The notes beneath the pieces are model-generated. The model was not told the origin of the DNA. It made no database searches and worked only from the letters and a program-made list of their open reading frames with translations. Shown piece by piece: positions 10,793-17,026 of a DNA stretch of 64,000 nt. The translations under genes and the position numbers were made by a program. The DNA lies in NCBI GenBank assembly GCA_963736455.1, contig CAVTON010000002.1, positions 1 to 64,000 of the forward strand. Direction: 5' to 3'. Origin of the DNA: DAHUXD01 sp963736455 (GTDB lineage: Bacteria > Acidobacteriota > Thermoanaerobaculia > UBA5066 > Gp7-AA6). Positions within the stretch are counted from its first letter, which is position 1, and the number at the start of each line of letters is the position of its first letter.

Positions 10793-10798
10793 TATACT
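10793..10798 (+). promoter_or_regulatory. -10-like hexamer TATACT, leaderless type
   Basis: TATACT stands out in GC-rich surroundings and ends 6 nt before the ATG at 10805. Transcription starting at the usual distance would begin at or very near the start codon. No clear -35 box or ribosome-binding site is visible. Confidence 0.5.
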
Positions 10799-10804
10799 TT
10801 TCGC

Positions 10805-11029
10805 ATGACCAGCGCCGTGGCCGACGAGCTGCGCGCCGACCTGCATGCGCGCTTCGAGCGCCTGTCTCCGGAAGAGAGGCTGATGCTCGTTCTGGACCTC
10901 GGCCGCCGGGACGTCGCCATCTATGCCGCGGCCCGCTGTGTGGATCCGGCGACGGCCGCCGAGGTCCTGGGAGCCGCCCGGCGGTCGGGCCGGCGCCCGA
11001 GCGGTTGCCGTGAACCGCGACGCGATTGA
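10805..11029 (+). CDS. small hypothetical protein, likely partner of the downstream nucleotidyltransferase
   Basis: A 74-aa protein of no recognised family. It is predicted to be helical, with the core LSPEERLMLVLDLGRRDVAIYAAAR and an Arg-rich C-terminus (the first part is 19-36). There is no signal peptide and no zinc motif. Its TGA overlaps the start of the next gene (TTGA, 11026-11029), so the two are probably made together. A small first gene coupled to an AbiEii-like nucleotidyltransferase is the usual layout of a two-gene toxin-antitoxin cassette; that role is an inference from context only. It has its own -10-like hexamer and may be leaderless. Confidence 0.6.
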   Translation: MTSAVADELRADLHARFERLSPEERLMLVLDLGRRDVAIYAAARCVDPATAAEVLGAARRSGRRPSGCREPRRD

Positions 11030-11559
11030 AGCTGCTCCGGACCGTTTCCGCGGCTCTCGAGGCGGCGGCCGTTCCGTACGCGCTCGTGGGAGCTGCCGCC
11101 ATGGCCGTCCACGGGATCGGCCGCTCGACGCTGGACATCGATCTGCTCACAACCGACGCCTCGGTGCTCGAGACCGGATTCTGGAGAGCGAAGCTGGCTC
11201 CCGGCATCCAGGCGGACGTGCGGCGGGGAGCTGCCGACGATCCTCTCGCCGGCGTCGTTCGCTTCTCCGCACCGGACGAGTCGCCGGTGGATCTCGTCGT
11301 CGGGCGTCTCGAGTGGCAGGCGGAGATCGTCCGGAAGGCGCCGCCGATGTCTCTCGGCGAGGTCACGCTTCCCGTGGCGTCCGCCGCCGGCCTCATCCTG
11401 CTCAAGCTTTATGCCGGCGGCGCGCAGGACGCCTGGGACGTCGTGCAGTTGCTCGCCACGCGGGGGGGAGCGGCGCTCGCGGCGCACGTCGACGCGCGCC
11501 TTCCGGCCCTGCCGGCGGAGGCTTCGGCCCTCTGGGCTCGGATTCGGGAAGCCAAATGA
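11026..11559 (+). CDS. nucleotidyltransferase, AbiEii/DUF6036-like
   Basis: A 177-aa protein with the motif VGAAAMAVHGIGRSTLDIDLL (about 22-42). This matches the G(G/A)xAxxxHGxxRxTxDIDL signature of AbiEii-type nucleotidyltransferase folds, where the DxD aspartates hold the metal-NTP. The downstream PVDLVVG supplies a further acidic position. It starts at TTG, overlapping the upstream stop by 4 nt. Such proteins act in abortive infection or toxin-antitoxin pairs, or modify small molecules and tRNA. The small coupled upstream gene favours the first, but this is not shown by the sequence. The gene sits between two kinase blocks. Confidence 0.7.
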   Translation: MKLLRTVSAALEAAAVPYALVGAAAMAVHGIGRSTLDIDLLTTDASVLETGFWRAKLAPGIQADVRRGAADDPLAGVVRFSAPDESPVDLVVGRLEWQAEIVRKAPPMSLGEVTLPVASAAGLILLKLYAGGAQDAWDVVQLLATRGGAALAAHVDARLPALPAEASALWARIREAK

Positions 11560-11590
11560 GCGAGAATGGAGCCGGCGAGGTGCTCACGCT

Positions 11591-12019
11591 GTGATCGGCC
11601 GGTTTCGGACCGTCAACGCGATTCTCGAGCAGGCCGGAGCCTCCCGCCCGGCGCGTCGAGACGAACTGGGCTGCGGCGACTACGTCGTCGTCACGACGGA
11701 AAACTCGATCTACTCGATCCAGGTTCTCGAAGACGCGACGTACCGCGTGTGCGGCGGATGGTTCGACCGGCAGAAGCTCTCGCCAGTCACACTCACGGTC
11801 GCGGGATGCACCTGGGGCGGCAGCGTCATCAAGCGGGACATCGTGGCCGCCTGCGGGCTGCACCTCGAGTTCGGCAATCGCGTCCTCACGAGCAAGATCC
11901 GCGACGTCCTGGTGATCCGCGGCGGGTCGCGGGAGAGCGCGGGCCTGCGCCCGGTGCACAGCCCCGAGCTCTTCGCGTCCTGCTACGGTCCGCGCGCCGA
12001 GTCCGTGTCGGCGGCCTAG
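11591..12019 (+). CDS. hypothetical protein
   Basis: A 142-aa protein from a GTG start, family not recognised. It is rich in beta-strand-like stretches (DYVVVTTENSIYSIQVLED; SPVTLTVAGCTWGGSVI) and has scattered cysteines and tryptophans (CGGWFD, GCTWGG) but no paired CxxC. No signal peptide or membrane helix is seen, so it is probably cytoplasmic. Upstream in-frame codons run back to 11411 but overlap the nucleotidyltransferase with Arg-rich nonsense, so the GTG at 11591 was chosen. It lies 31 nt after the nucleotidyltransferase and 38 nt before the next kinase, so it may belong to either unit. Confidence 0.6.
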   Translation: MIGRFRTVNAILEQAGASRPARRDELGCGDYVVVTTENSIYSIQVLEDATYRVCGGWFDRQKLSPVTLTVAGCTWGGSVIKRDIVAACGLHLEFGNRVLTSKIRDVLVIRGGSRESAGLRPVHSPELFASCYGPRAESVSAA

Positions 12020-12032
12020 AAACGTCGGGGGA

Positions 12033-12038
12033 GTATTC
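12033..12038 (+). promoter_or_regulatory. -10-like hexamer TATTCT upstream of kinase
   Basis: TATTCT lies about 19 nt before the GTG of the kinase at 12058, in the short gap after the hypothetical gene. No good -35 element is seen. The position is approximate to one or two bases. Confidence 0.35.
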
Positions 12039-12057
12039 TCTCCCTCCGAAACAAGAC

Positions 12058-14733
12058 GTGACCCTCCAAACCGGAACGAAGCTCGGCCCCTACGAGATTC
12101 TGTCGCCGCTCGGCGCCGGAGGCATGGGAGAGGTCTACCGGGCGAGGGACTCGAAGTTGAACCGCGAGGTGGCGATCAAGGTGCTGCCGGAGGCGGTCGC
12201 GGAGGACGCGGAACGGCTTGCGCGTTTCCAGCGCGAGGCGCAGGTGCTGGCGTCTCTGAACCACCCGCACATCGCCGCGATCTATGGCCTCGAGAAGTCG
12301 GGCTCGGCCGAGGCCCTGGTGCTCGAGCTCGTCGAGGGCGAGACGCTGGCCGACCACATCGCCGCCGGGCCGCTGCCGGTGGAGGAGGCGCTCGCGATCG
12401 CCCGCCAGATCGCCGAGGCGCTCGAGGCGGCGCACGAGAAGGGCATCGTGCATCGGGACCTGAAGCCCGCCAACGTGAAGCGGACGCCGGAGGGCAAAGT
12501 CAAGGTGCTCGACTTCGGCCTCGCCAAGGCCCTGAACGCGGACTCCTCCTCGCCCGACATGACGCGCTCGCCCACGATCACGGCGGCGGCGACGCAGGCG
12601 GGAGTGATCATCGGCACGGCGGCGTACATGTCGCCCGAGCAGGCCCGCGGACGGGGCGTCGACAAGCGCACCGACATCTGGGCGTTCGGCGCGGTCGTTT
12701 ACGAGATGCTGACCGGGAAAAAGGCGTTCGAGGGCGAGACAGTCTCCGACGTGCTCGCCGCGGTGCTCATGGCGGACGTGGACTGGGCCGCATTGCCGAC
12801 TCGGACTCCCGCGCCCGTGCGGCGGGTGCTCAAGCGTTGTCTCGATCGGGACCTGAAGACGCGGTTCCACGACATCGCCGACGTGCGCATCGCGATGGAC
12901 GAGGCACCCGAGGCAATCTCCGCTGCGCCAGCCGCGGCCGCTCCGGCCCGGCGATTTCACCGCGCGCCATGGATCGCCGCCGCGCTCGCGCTCGCGTTGC
13001 TGGCGGCCGCGGGCTGGTGGCGCGCGCTACACGCCGGGCCTGCCGCATCCACCCTGCCGATCCGTTACGCCGTGACGCTCCCCGCGACCGACCAGATTCC
13101 CTTCGACGACATGCCCATCCTCGACCTGTCGCGGGACGGCACCAGGCTGGTCTTCGTGTCCGATCGCGACGGGCTGCGGAGACTCTACGTGCGTTCCCGA
13201 GATCGCATCGAGCCGGCGGTCGTGTCGGGCTCCGAAGGCGCGTCGTCGCCGTTCTTCTCGCCCGACGGCCGGTGGCTCGGCTTCTTCGCGGACGGAAAGC
13301 TCAAGAAGGTCCCGCTGGAGGGCGGCGTCGCGCTGGCCCTCGCCGAAGCGGCCAATAATCGTGGCGGCGTCTGGCTCGCGGACGATTCGATCGTGTATGC
13401 CCCGGATTTCACGTCGGGACTGATGAGGGTTCCGTCTGCCGGTGGAAAGCCGCAGGTTCTGACGACTCCGGACTCCAGGGGCGGAGAGCGAACGCACCGG
13501 TGGCCGACGTACCTTCCGGGCGACGCCTCGGCGGTTCTCTTCACGGTCGGCATGCTCGAGGGGCCCGGCAACTACGACGATGCCCGCATCGCGGTCTGGG
13601 AGCCTGCGACGCGAGCGACTCGAATCGTCTACCGCGGTGGAAGCATGGCGAGGTATTCGCCATCGGGGCATCTGTTGTTCATCCGGTCCGAGACGCTCTT
13701 CGCGATTCCCTTCGATCCGAATCGACGGCTGGTCACCGGAGAGCCGGTCGCGGTCAACGAACGGCCCGGCAATGATCCATCGAGCGGCGTCGTCTACGCC
13801 GCGATCGCCGCCGACGGGACCTTCGCCGACGTCCCGGGAGCCGGCCCGGCAGCGGAGCGCTCGATCATCCTCACGGATCGGACCGGCAAGGCGCGGACCG
13901 TCCCCGTGCCACCGCGTTCTTACAACTATCCGAGGTTCTCGCCCGACGGAAAGCGTCTCGCCGTCTCGATCGGCCCCGGCCATGGGCATTCCGACGACAT
14001 CTGGACGGTGGACCTCGAGACGGGCGCCCTGGCAAGACTGACGTTCGGCGAGGAGAGCGGCAACTACTACCCCGTCTGGTCGAACGACGGGCGGCGCATC
14101 GCGTACAGCACGGACCGGGCGCACCAGGGAATTTACTTCAAGAACGCGGACGGAACCGGTGCGGAGGAGCCCCTGGAGCCGACGGCGACGGCCGAACTGC
14201 CCTCGGACTGGGCTCGTGATGGCTCAATGCTCGCGGTCACGAAGAACTATCCGACGACCGACCTCCTCCTCGTCTCGCTTCCGGATCGCAAGCAGACGCT
14301 CTTCGAGCCGGGCGCCTACGGCGCGGCGTTCGCGCCGGACGGCCGGTGGCTCGCGTATGGCGTGTTGACGCCCGGCAACGCGCCCCAGGTTCTCGTCAAG
14401 CCGGTGTCGGGAACCGGGGGAAAAGTTCAGATCACCGCGGATCGCGGCGCCTATCCCGTGTGGACCGACAGCGGACTCGTCTACATGGTCGACAAGAAGG
14501 TCGTCGCGGCCGACGTGCAGACCCAGCCCGTGTTCAAACCCGGGCCGCCTCGCGTGCTGTTCGATGCCGGCGCGTACGATCGCGGGACGATCCCGTTGCG
14601 CAACTACGACGTGACCCGCGACGGACAAACGTTCGTGTTCGTCAGCGGAGTGTCGGGTCGCGACTGGAAACAGGTCAACGTCTCGCTCGACTGGGCGTCG
14701 GGTCTGACGAGGCAGGGGCCGCCGAAAAAGTAG
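12058..14733 (+). CDS. Hanks-type Ser/Thr kinase with TolB-like propeller
   Basis: An 891-aa transmembrane kinase from a GTG start, chosen because MTLQTGTKLGPYEI aligns with the paralogues (the frame is open much further upstream). Lys41, Glu60, HRDLKPAN (132-139) and DFG are present. The activation segment ends in MSPEQARG rather than APEQLEG, so it belongs to a different subgroup from the first four kinases. A helix lies at about 304-321 (PWIAAALALALLAAAGWW), followed by a propeller with SPDG repeats ending SLDWASGL. Its last 59 nt overlap the 3' end of ispG on the opposite strand. Confidence 0.92.
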   Translation: MTLQTGTKLGPYEILSPLGAGGMGEVYRARDSKLNREVAIKVLPEAVAEDAERLARFQREAQVLASLNHPHIAAIYGLEKSGSAEALVLELVEGETLADHIAAGPLPVEEALAIARQIAEALEAAHEKGIVHRDLKPANVKRTPEGKVKVLDFGLAKALNADSSSPDMTRSPTITAAATQAGVIIGTAAYMSPEQARGRGVDKRTDIWAFGAVVYEMLTGKKAFEGETVSDVLAAVLMADVDWAALPTRTPAPVRRVLKRCLDRDLKTRFHDIADVRIAMDEAPEAISAAPAAAAPARRFHRAPWIAAALALALLAAAGWWRALHAGPAASTLPIRYAVTLPATDQIPFDDMPILDLSRDGTRLVFVSDRDGLRRLYVRSRDRIEPAVVSGSEGASSPFFSPDGRWLGFFADGKLKKVPLEGGVALALAEAANNRGGVWLADDSIVYAPDFTSGLMRVPSAGGKPQVLTTPDSRGGERTHRWPTYLPGDASAVLFTVGMLEGPGNYDDARIAVWEPATRATRIVYRGGSMARYSPSGHLLFIRSETLFAIPFDPNRRLVTGEPVAVNERPGNDPSSGVVYAAIAADGTFADVPGAGPAAERSIILTDRTGKARTVPVPPRSYNYPRFSPDGKRLAVSIGPGHGHSDDIWTVDLETGALARLTFGEESGNYYPVWSNDGRRIAYSTDRAHQGIYFKNADGTGAEEPLEPTATAELPSDWARDGSMLAVTKNYPTTDLLLVSLPDRKQTLFEPGAYGAAFAPDGRWLAYGVLTPGNAPQVLVKPVSGTGGKVQITADRGAYPVWTDSGLVYMVDKKVVAADVQTQPVFKPGPPRVLFDAGAYDRGTIPLRNYDVTRDGQTFVFVSGVSGRDWKQVNVSLDWASGLTRQGPPKK

Positions 14734-15970
14734 CCGGCTTCGCCTCGCGCTTCGGATACTTCGTCGCGACGTAGTCGTCCACGAGCGCGCGGAAGGCGAT
14801 GGCGAGCTCGTCGTAGGTTCCCTTCAGCGTCGTGAAGTGCTGGCCGTCGATGTAGACGGGGCAGTGCGGCTCCTCGCCGGTGCCGGGCAGCGAGATCCCG
14901 ATCGACGCCGCCTTCGACTCGCCCGGTCCGTTGACGACGCAGCCCATGACGGCGAGCGTCATGTTCTCGACGCCCTCCTGCTCCTGCTTCCAGACCGGCA
15001 TCTGGTCGCGGATGTAGCCCTGGATGCGCTCCGCCAGCTCCTGGAACGTCGTCGAGGTCGTGCGCCCGCAGCCGGGACACGCCGTCACGCTCGGCGCGAA
15101 GGAGCGGATCCCGAGCGACTGCAGCAGCTCGCAGGCCGCGTAGACCTCTTCGCGGCGGTCGCCGCCCGGCCGGGGCGTCAGCGAGATGCGGATCGTGTCG
15201 CCGATGCCCTCGTTCAGGAGGACTCCCATCGCCGAGGAAGACCAGACGAGTCCCTTGATCCCCATGCCGGCCTCGGTCAGGCCGAGGTGGAGCGGCTGGT
15301 CGGTGCGGGAGGCCAGCTCGCGATAGACGGCGATGAGGTCGAGCGGCCGCGAGACCTTGCACGAGATGATGATCTGGTCCTTGCGGAGGCCCGACTGGAG
15401 CGCGAGCTCGGTCGACTGGAGAGCCGAGAGGACCATGCACTCGTTGATGATCTCCTCGGACGTGTGGCCGAGGTCCTGGTCCGTGTTCTCCTGCATCTTC
15501 TCCATGACGAGCTCCTGGTTCAGGGAGCCGCCGTTGACGCCGATGCGCACGGGCTTTCCGTGGTCGCGGGCGATGTGGCAGATCGTCGCGAACTGCTCGT
15601 CGCGCCGCGCGCCCTTGCCGACGTTGCCCGGGTTGATGCGGTACTTGTCGAGAGCCTTCGCGCACTCGGGGAACTTCGTCAGCAGGACGTGGCCGTTGTA
15701 GTGGAAGTCGCCGATCAAAGGCGCGTCGACGCCCGCATCGAGCATCCGCTTCTTGATCTCCGGAACGGCGGCGGCCGCCTCGGGGATGTTGACCGTGATG
15801 CGCACCAGCTCCGAGCCCGCCCGGGCGAGCTCGATGCACTGTTTCGCGGTCGAAGAGACGTCGGCCGTGTCGGTGTTCGCCATCGACTGGACGACCACGG
15901 GAGCGCCGCCGCCGACCTGGACCTTTCCGACTCTGACCCCGACGGTCGAGTGTCGCGGGCGTCTTTCCAT
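14675..15970 (-). CDS. ispG: 4-hydroxy-3-methylbut-2-en-1-yl diphosphate synthase IspG (GcpE)
   Basis: A 431-aa IspG, the iron-sulfur enzyme of the MEP isoprenoid pathway that converts MEcPP to HMBPP. Evidence: the N-terminal barrel with VVVQSMANTDTADV, RITVNIPEAA, INPGNVG and RIGVNGGSL, and the C-terminal cluster domain with ACPGCGR and a third Cys in MGCVVNGPGE, the expected three cluster ligands. It starts at the ATG at 15970; the frame is open further, but a -10-like TACATT (15980-15985) sits 9 nt upstream and would be inside a longer gene. It is the only housekeeping gene inside the kinase array, and its 3' end overlaps the convergent kinase by 59 nt. Confidence 0.96.
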   Translation of the reverse strand: MERRPRHSTVGVRVGKVQVGGGAPVVVQSMANTDTADVSSTAKQCIELARAGSELVRITVNIPEAAAAVPEIKKRMLDAGVDAPLIGDFHYNGHVLLTKFPECAKALDKYRINPGNVGKGARRDEQFATICHIARDHGKPVRIGVNGGSLNQELVMEKMQENTDQDLGHTSEEIINECMVLSALQSTELALQSGLRKDQIIISCKVSRPLDLIAVYRELASRTDQPLHLGLTEAGMGIKGLVWSSSAMGVLLNEGIGDTIRISLTPRPGGDRREEVYAACELLQSLGIRSFAPSVTACPGCGRTTSTTFQELAERIQGYIRDQMPVWKQEQEGVENMTLAVMGCVVNGPGESKAASIGISLPGTGEEPHCPVYIDGQHFTTLKGTYDELAIAFRALVDDYVATKYPKREAKPATFSAAPASSDPTPSRARR

Positions 15971-15979
15971 GTCTCGTCG

Positions 15980-15985
15980 AATGTA
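15980..15985 (-). promoter_or_regulatory. -10-like hexamer TACATT of ispG, leaderless type
   Basis: On the minus strand TACATT ends 9 nt before the ispG ATG, with no ribosome-binding site between. It faces the promoter of the toxin-antitoxin pair in a 50-nt divergent gap. Confidence 0.5.
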
Positions 15986-16001
15986 CCAGAGACGGCGCCG
16001 C

Positions 16002-16030
16002 GGTGATATCATCTATTCAGATGGGTGATA
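16002..16030 (+). promoter_or_regulatory. promoter/operator of the RHH-MNT/HEPN pair
   Basis: An AT-rich patch contains TATCAT (16007-16012), a -10-like box 8 nt before the ATG. This lies within an 8-nt perfect palindrome TGATATCA (16004-16011). GGTGATA occurs twice as a direct repeat (16002-16008 and 16024-16030), 22 nt apart, that is, about two helical turns. The first gene encodes an N-terminal ribbon-helix-helix domain, so self-binding here and autoregulation are plausible. This is inferred, not shown. Confidence 0.45.
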
Positions 16031-16608
16031 CTAAAAAAGAGCGGCCGTCGCGCGCACGGGCGTCGGGACGCTTTCTCCTTCGTATCTCGCCGGGCTTGCA
16101 CGCCGCCCTGCGCGGGGCGGCGCTCGAAGCCGGCGTTTCGCTCAACGACTATTGCGCGCACAAGCTGGCTGCCCCCGCCGGAGACCTCTTCGCGCTGGAC
16201 GGCGCGACCCGGGCGGTCGAGCGCGCCGCGGTGCTCTTCGGAGACGGACTGCTCGGCGTCGCGGCGTTCGGGTCGTGGGCGCGCCGGGAAGCGGCCGATT
16301 CCTCGGACGTCGATCTGCTCGTCATCGTCGAGGACGCCGTGGAGCTCACGCGCGACCTCTATCGCCGGTGGGACGAGGAGCCCGTCGAGTGGCAGGGCCG
16401 GTCGGTCGAGGCCCACTTCGTTCATCTGCCCGCGGAGGGCCGCGCCGCCGCGGGGATGTGGGCCGAGGTCGCGCTCGACGGCATCGTGCTCTTCGAGCGC
16501 GGTCTCGCCGTTTCGAGGCGACTCGTCGAGGTGCGCCGCGATATCGTCGCCGGACGCATCGTCCGCAAGACCTCGCACGGACAGCCCTACTGGGCGCAGG
16601 TGGCCTGA
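16021..16608 (+). CDS. antitoxin-like protein: RHH (HicB-type) domain fused to MNT nucleotidyltransferase
   Basis: A 195-aa two-domain protein. Residues about 13-50 (SGRFLLRISPGLHAALRGAA... SLNDYCAHKL) look like the ribbon-helix-helix DNA-binding tail of HicB antitoxins. Residues about 65-190 are a minimal nucleotidyltransferase with the GSW...SSDVDLLVIV signature holding the two metal-binding aspartates. Together with the HEPN gene 1 nt downstream this forms an MNT/HEPN toxin-antitoxin pair, in which the MNT partner neutralises the HEPN RNase by nucleotidylation in characterised examples. The ATG at 16021 was preferred over the GTG at 16003, which lies within the -10-like box. The RHH fusion suggests that it also controls its own transcription. 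Confidence 0.8.
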   Translation: MGDTKKERPSRARASGRFLLRISPGLHAALRGAALEAGVSLNDYCAHKLAAPAGDLFALDGATRAVERAAVLFGDGLLGVAAFGSWARREAADSSDVDLLVIVEDAVELTRDLYRRWDEEPVEWQGRSVEAHFVHLPAEGRAAAGMWAEVALDGIVLFERGLAVSRRLVEVRRDIVAGRIVRKTSHGQPYWAQVA

Positions 16609-16609
16609 G

Positions 16610-17026
16610 ATGAGAAATACCGAGCTGGCGCTCGACCACGTGTGGCGAGCCGGCGTCCGTCTGCGGGCGGTCGCGGTGCTCTTCGAGGCCGAGAGCTGGG
16701 CGGACGTCGTGCGCCAATCGCAGGAGGTCGTCGAGCTCGCGCTCAAGGGGCTTCTGCGCTCCTGCGGCATCGAGGCGCCGCGCCTCCACGACGTGTCGGA
16801 CATCCTGCTCGCCGAGCGCGAGAGGCTGCCGCAGCCGGTGCGCACCGAGGTCGAGACGCTCGCGCGCATCTCGCGGGACCTGCGCCGCGACCGCGAGCTG
16901 GCGTTCTATGGCGCCGAGGATCTGACGCCGTCCGGGTTCTACAAGCGGCAGGACGCGGAGCGCGCGCGAGAGGGCGCGGAGCGGGTCGTGAGAGTCGTGA
17001 CTCCCGCCGTGCGGACATCTCCGTGA
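16610..17026 (+). CDS. HEPN domain protein, toxin partner of MNT
   Basis: A 138-aa all-helical HEPN protein. Visible family features are the helix QSQEVVELALKGLLRSCGIE, the turn APRLHDVSDIL, and the C-terminal RRDRELAFYGAEDLTPSGFY typical of MNT-paired HEPN proteins. HEPN proteins of this kind act as RNases held in check by the MNT partner. The ATG lies 1 nt after the upstream TGA. Its own stop overlaps the GTG of the following kinase (GTGA, 17023-17026), so toxin, antitoxin and kinase probably share one transcript. An RxxxxxH active site is not clear-cut, so RNase activity is uncertain. Confidence 0.78.
   Translation: MRNTELALDHVWRAGVRLRAVAVLFEAESWADVVRQSQEVVELALKGLLRSCGIEAPRLHDVSDILLAERERLPQPVRTEVETLARISRDLRRDRELAFYGAEDLTPSGFYKRQDAERAREGAERVVRVVTPAVRTSP

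Noticed and set aside
16003..16020. GTG at 16003 as start of the RHH-MNT gene
   Set aside because: It would place the -10-like box inside the coding region and adds only six residues with no family match.
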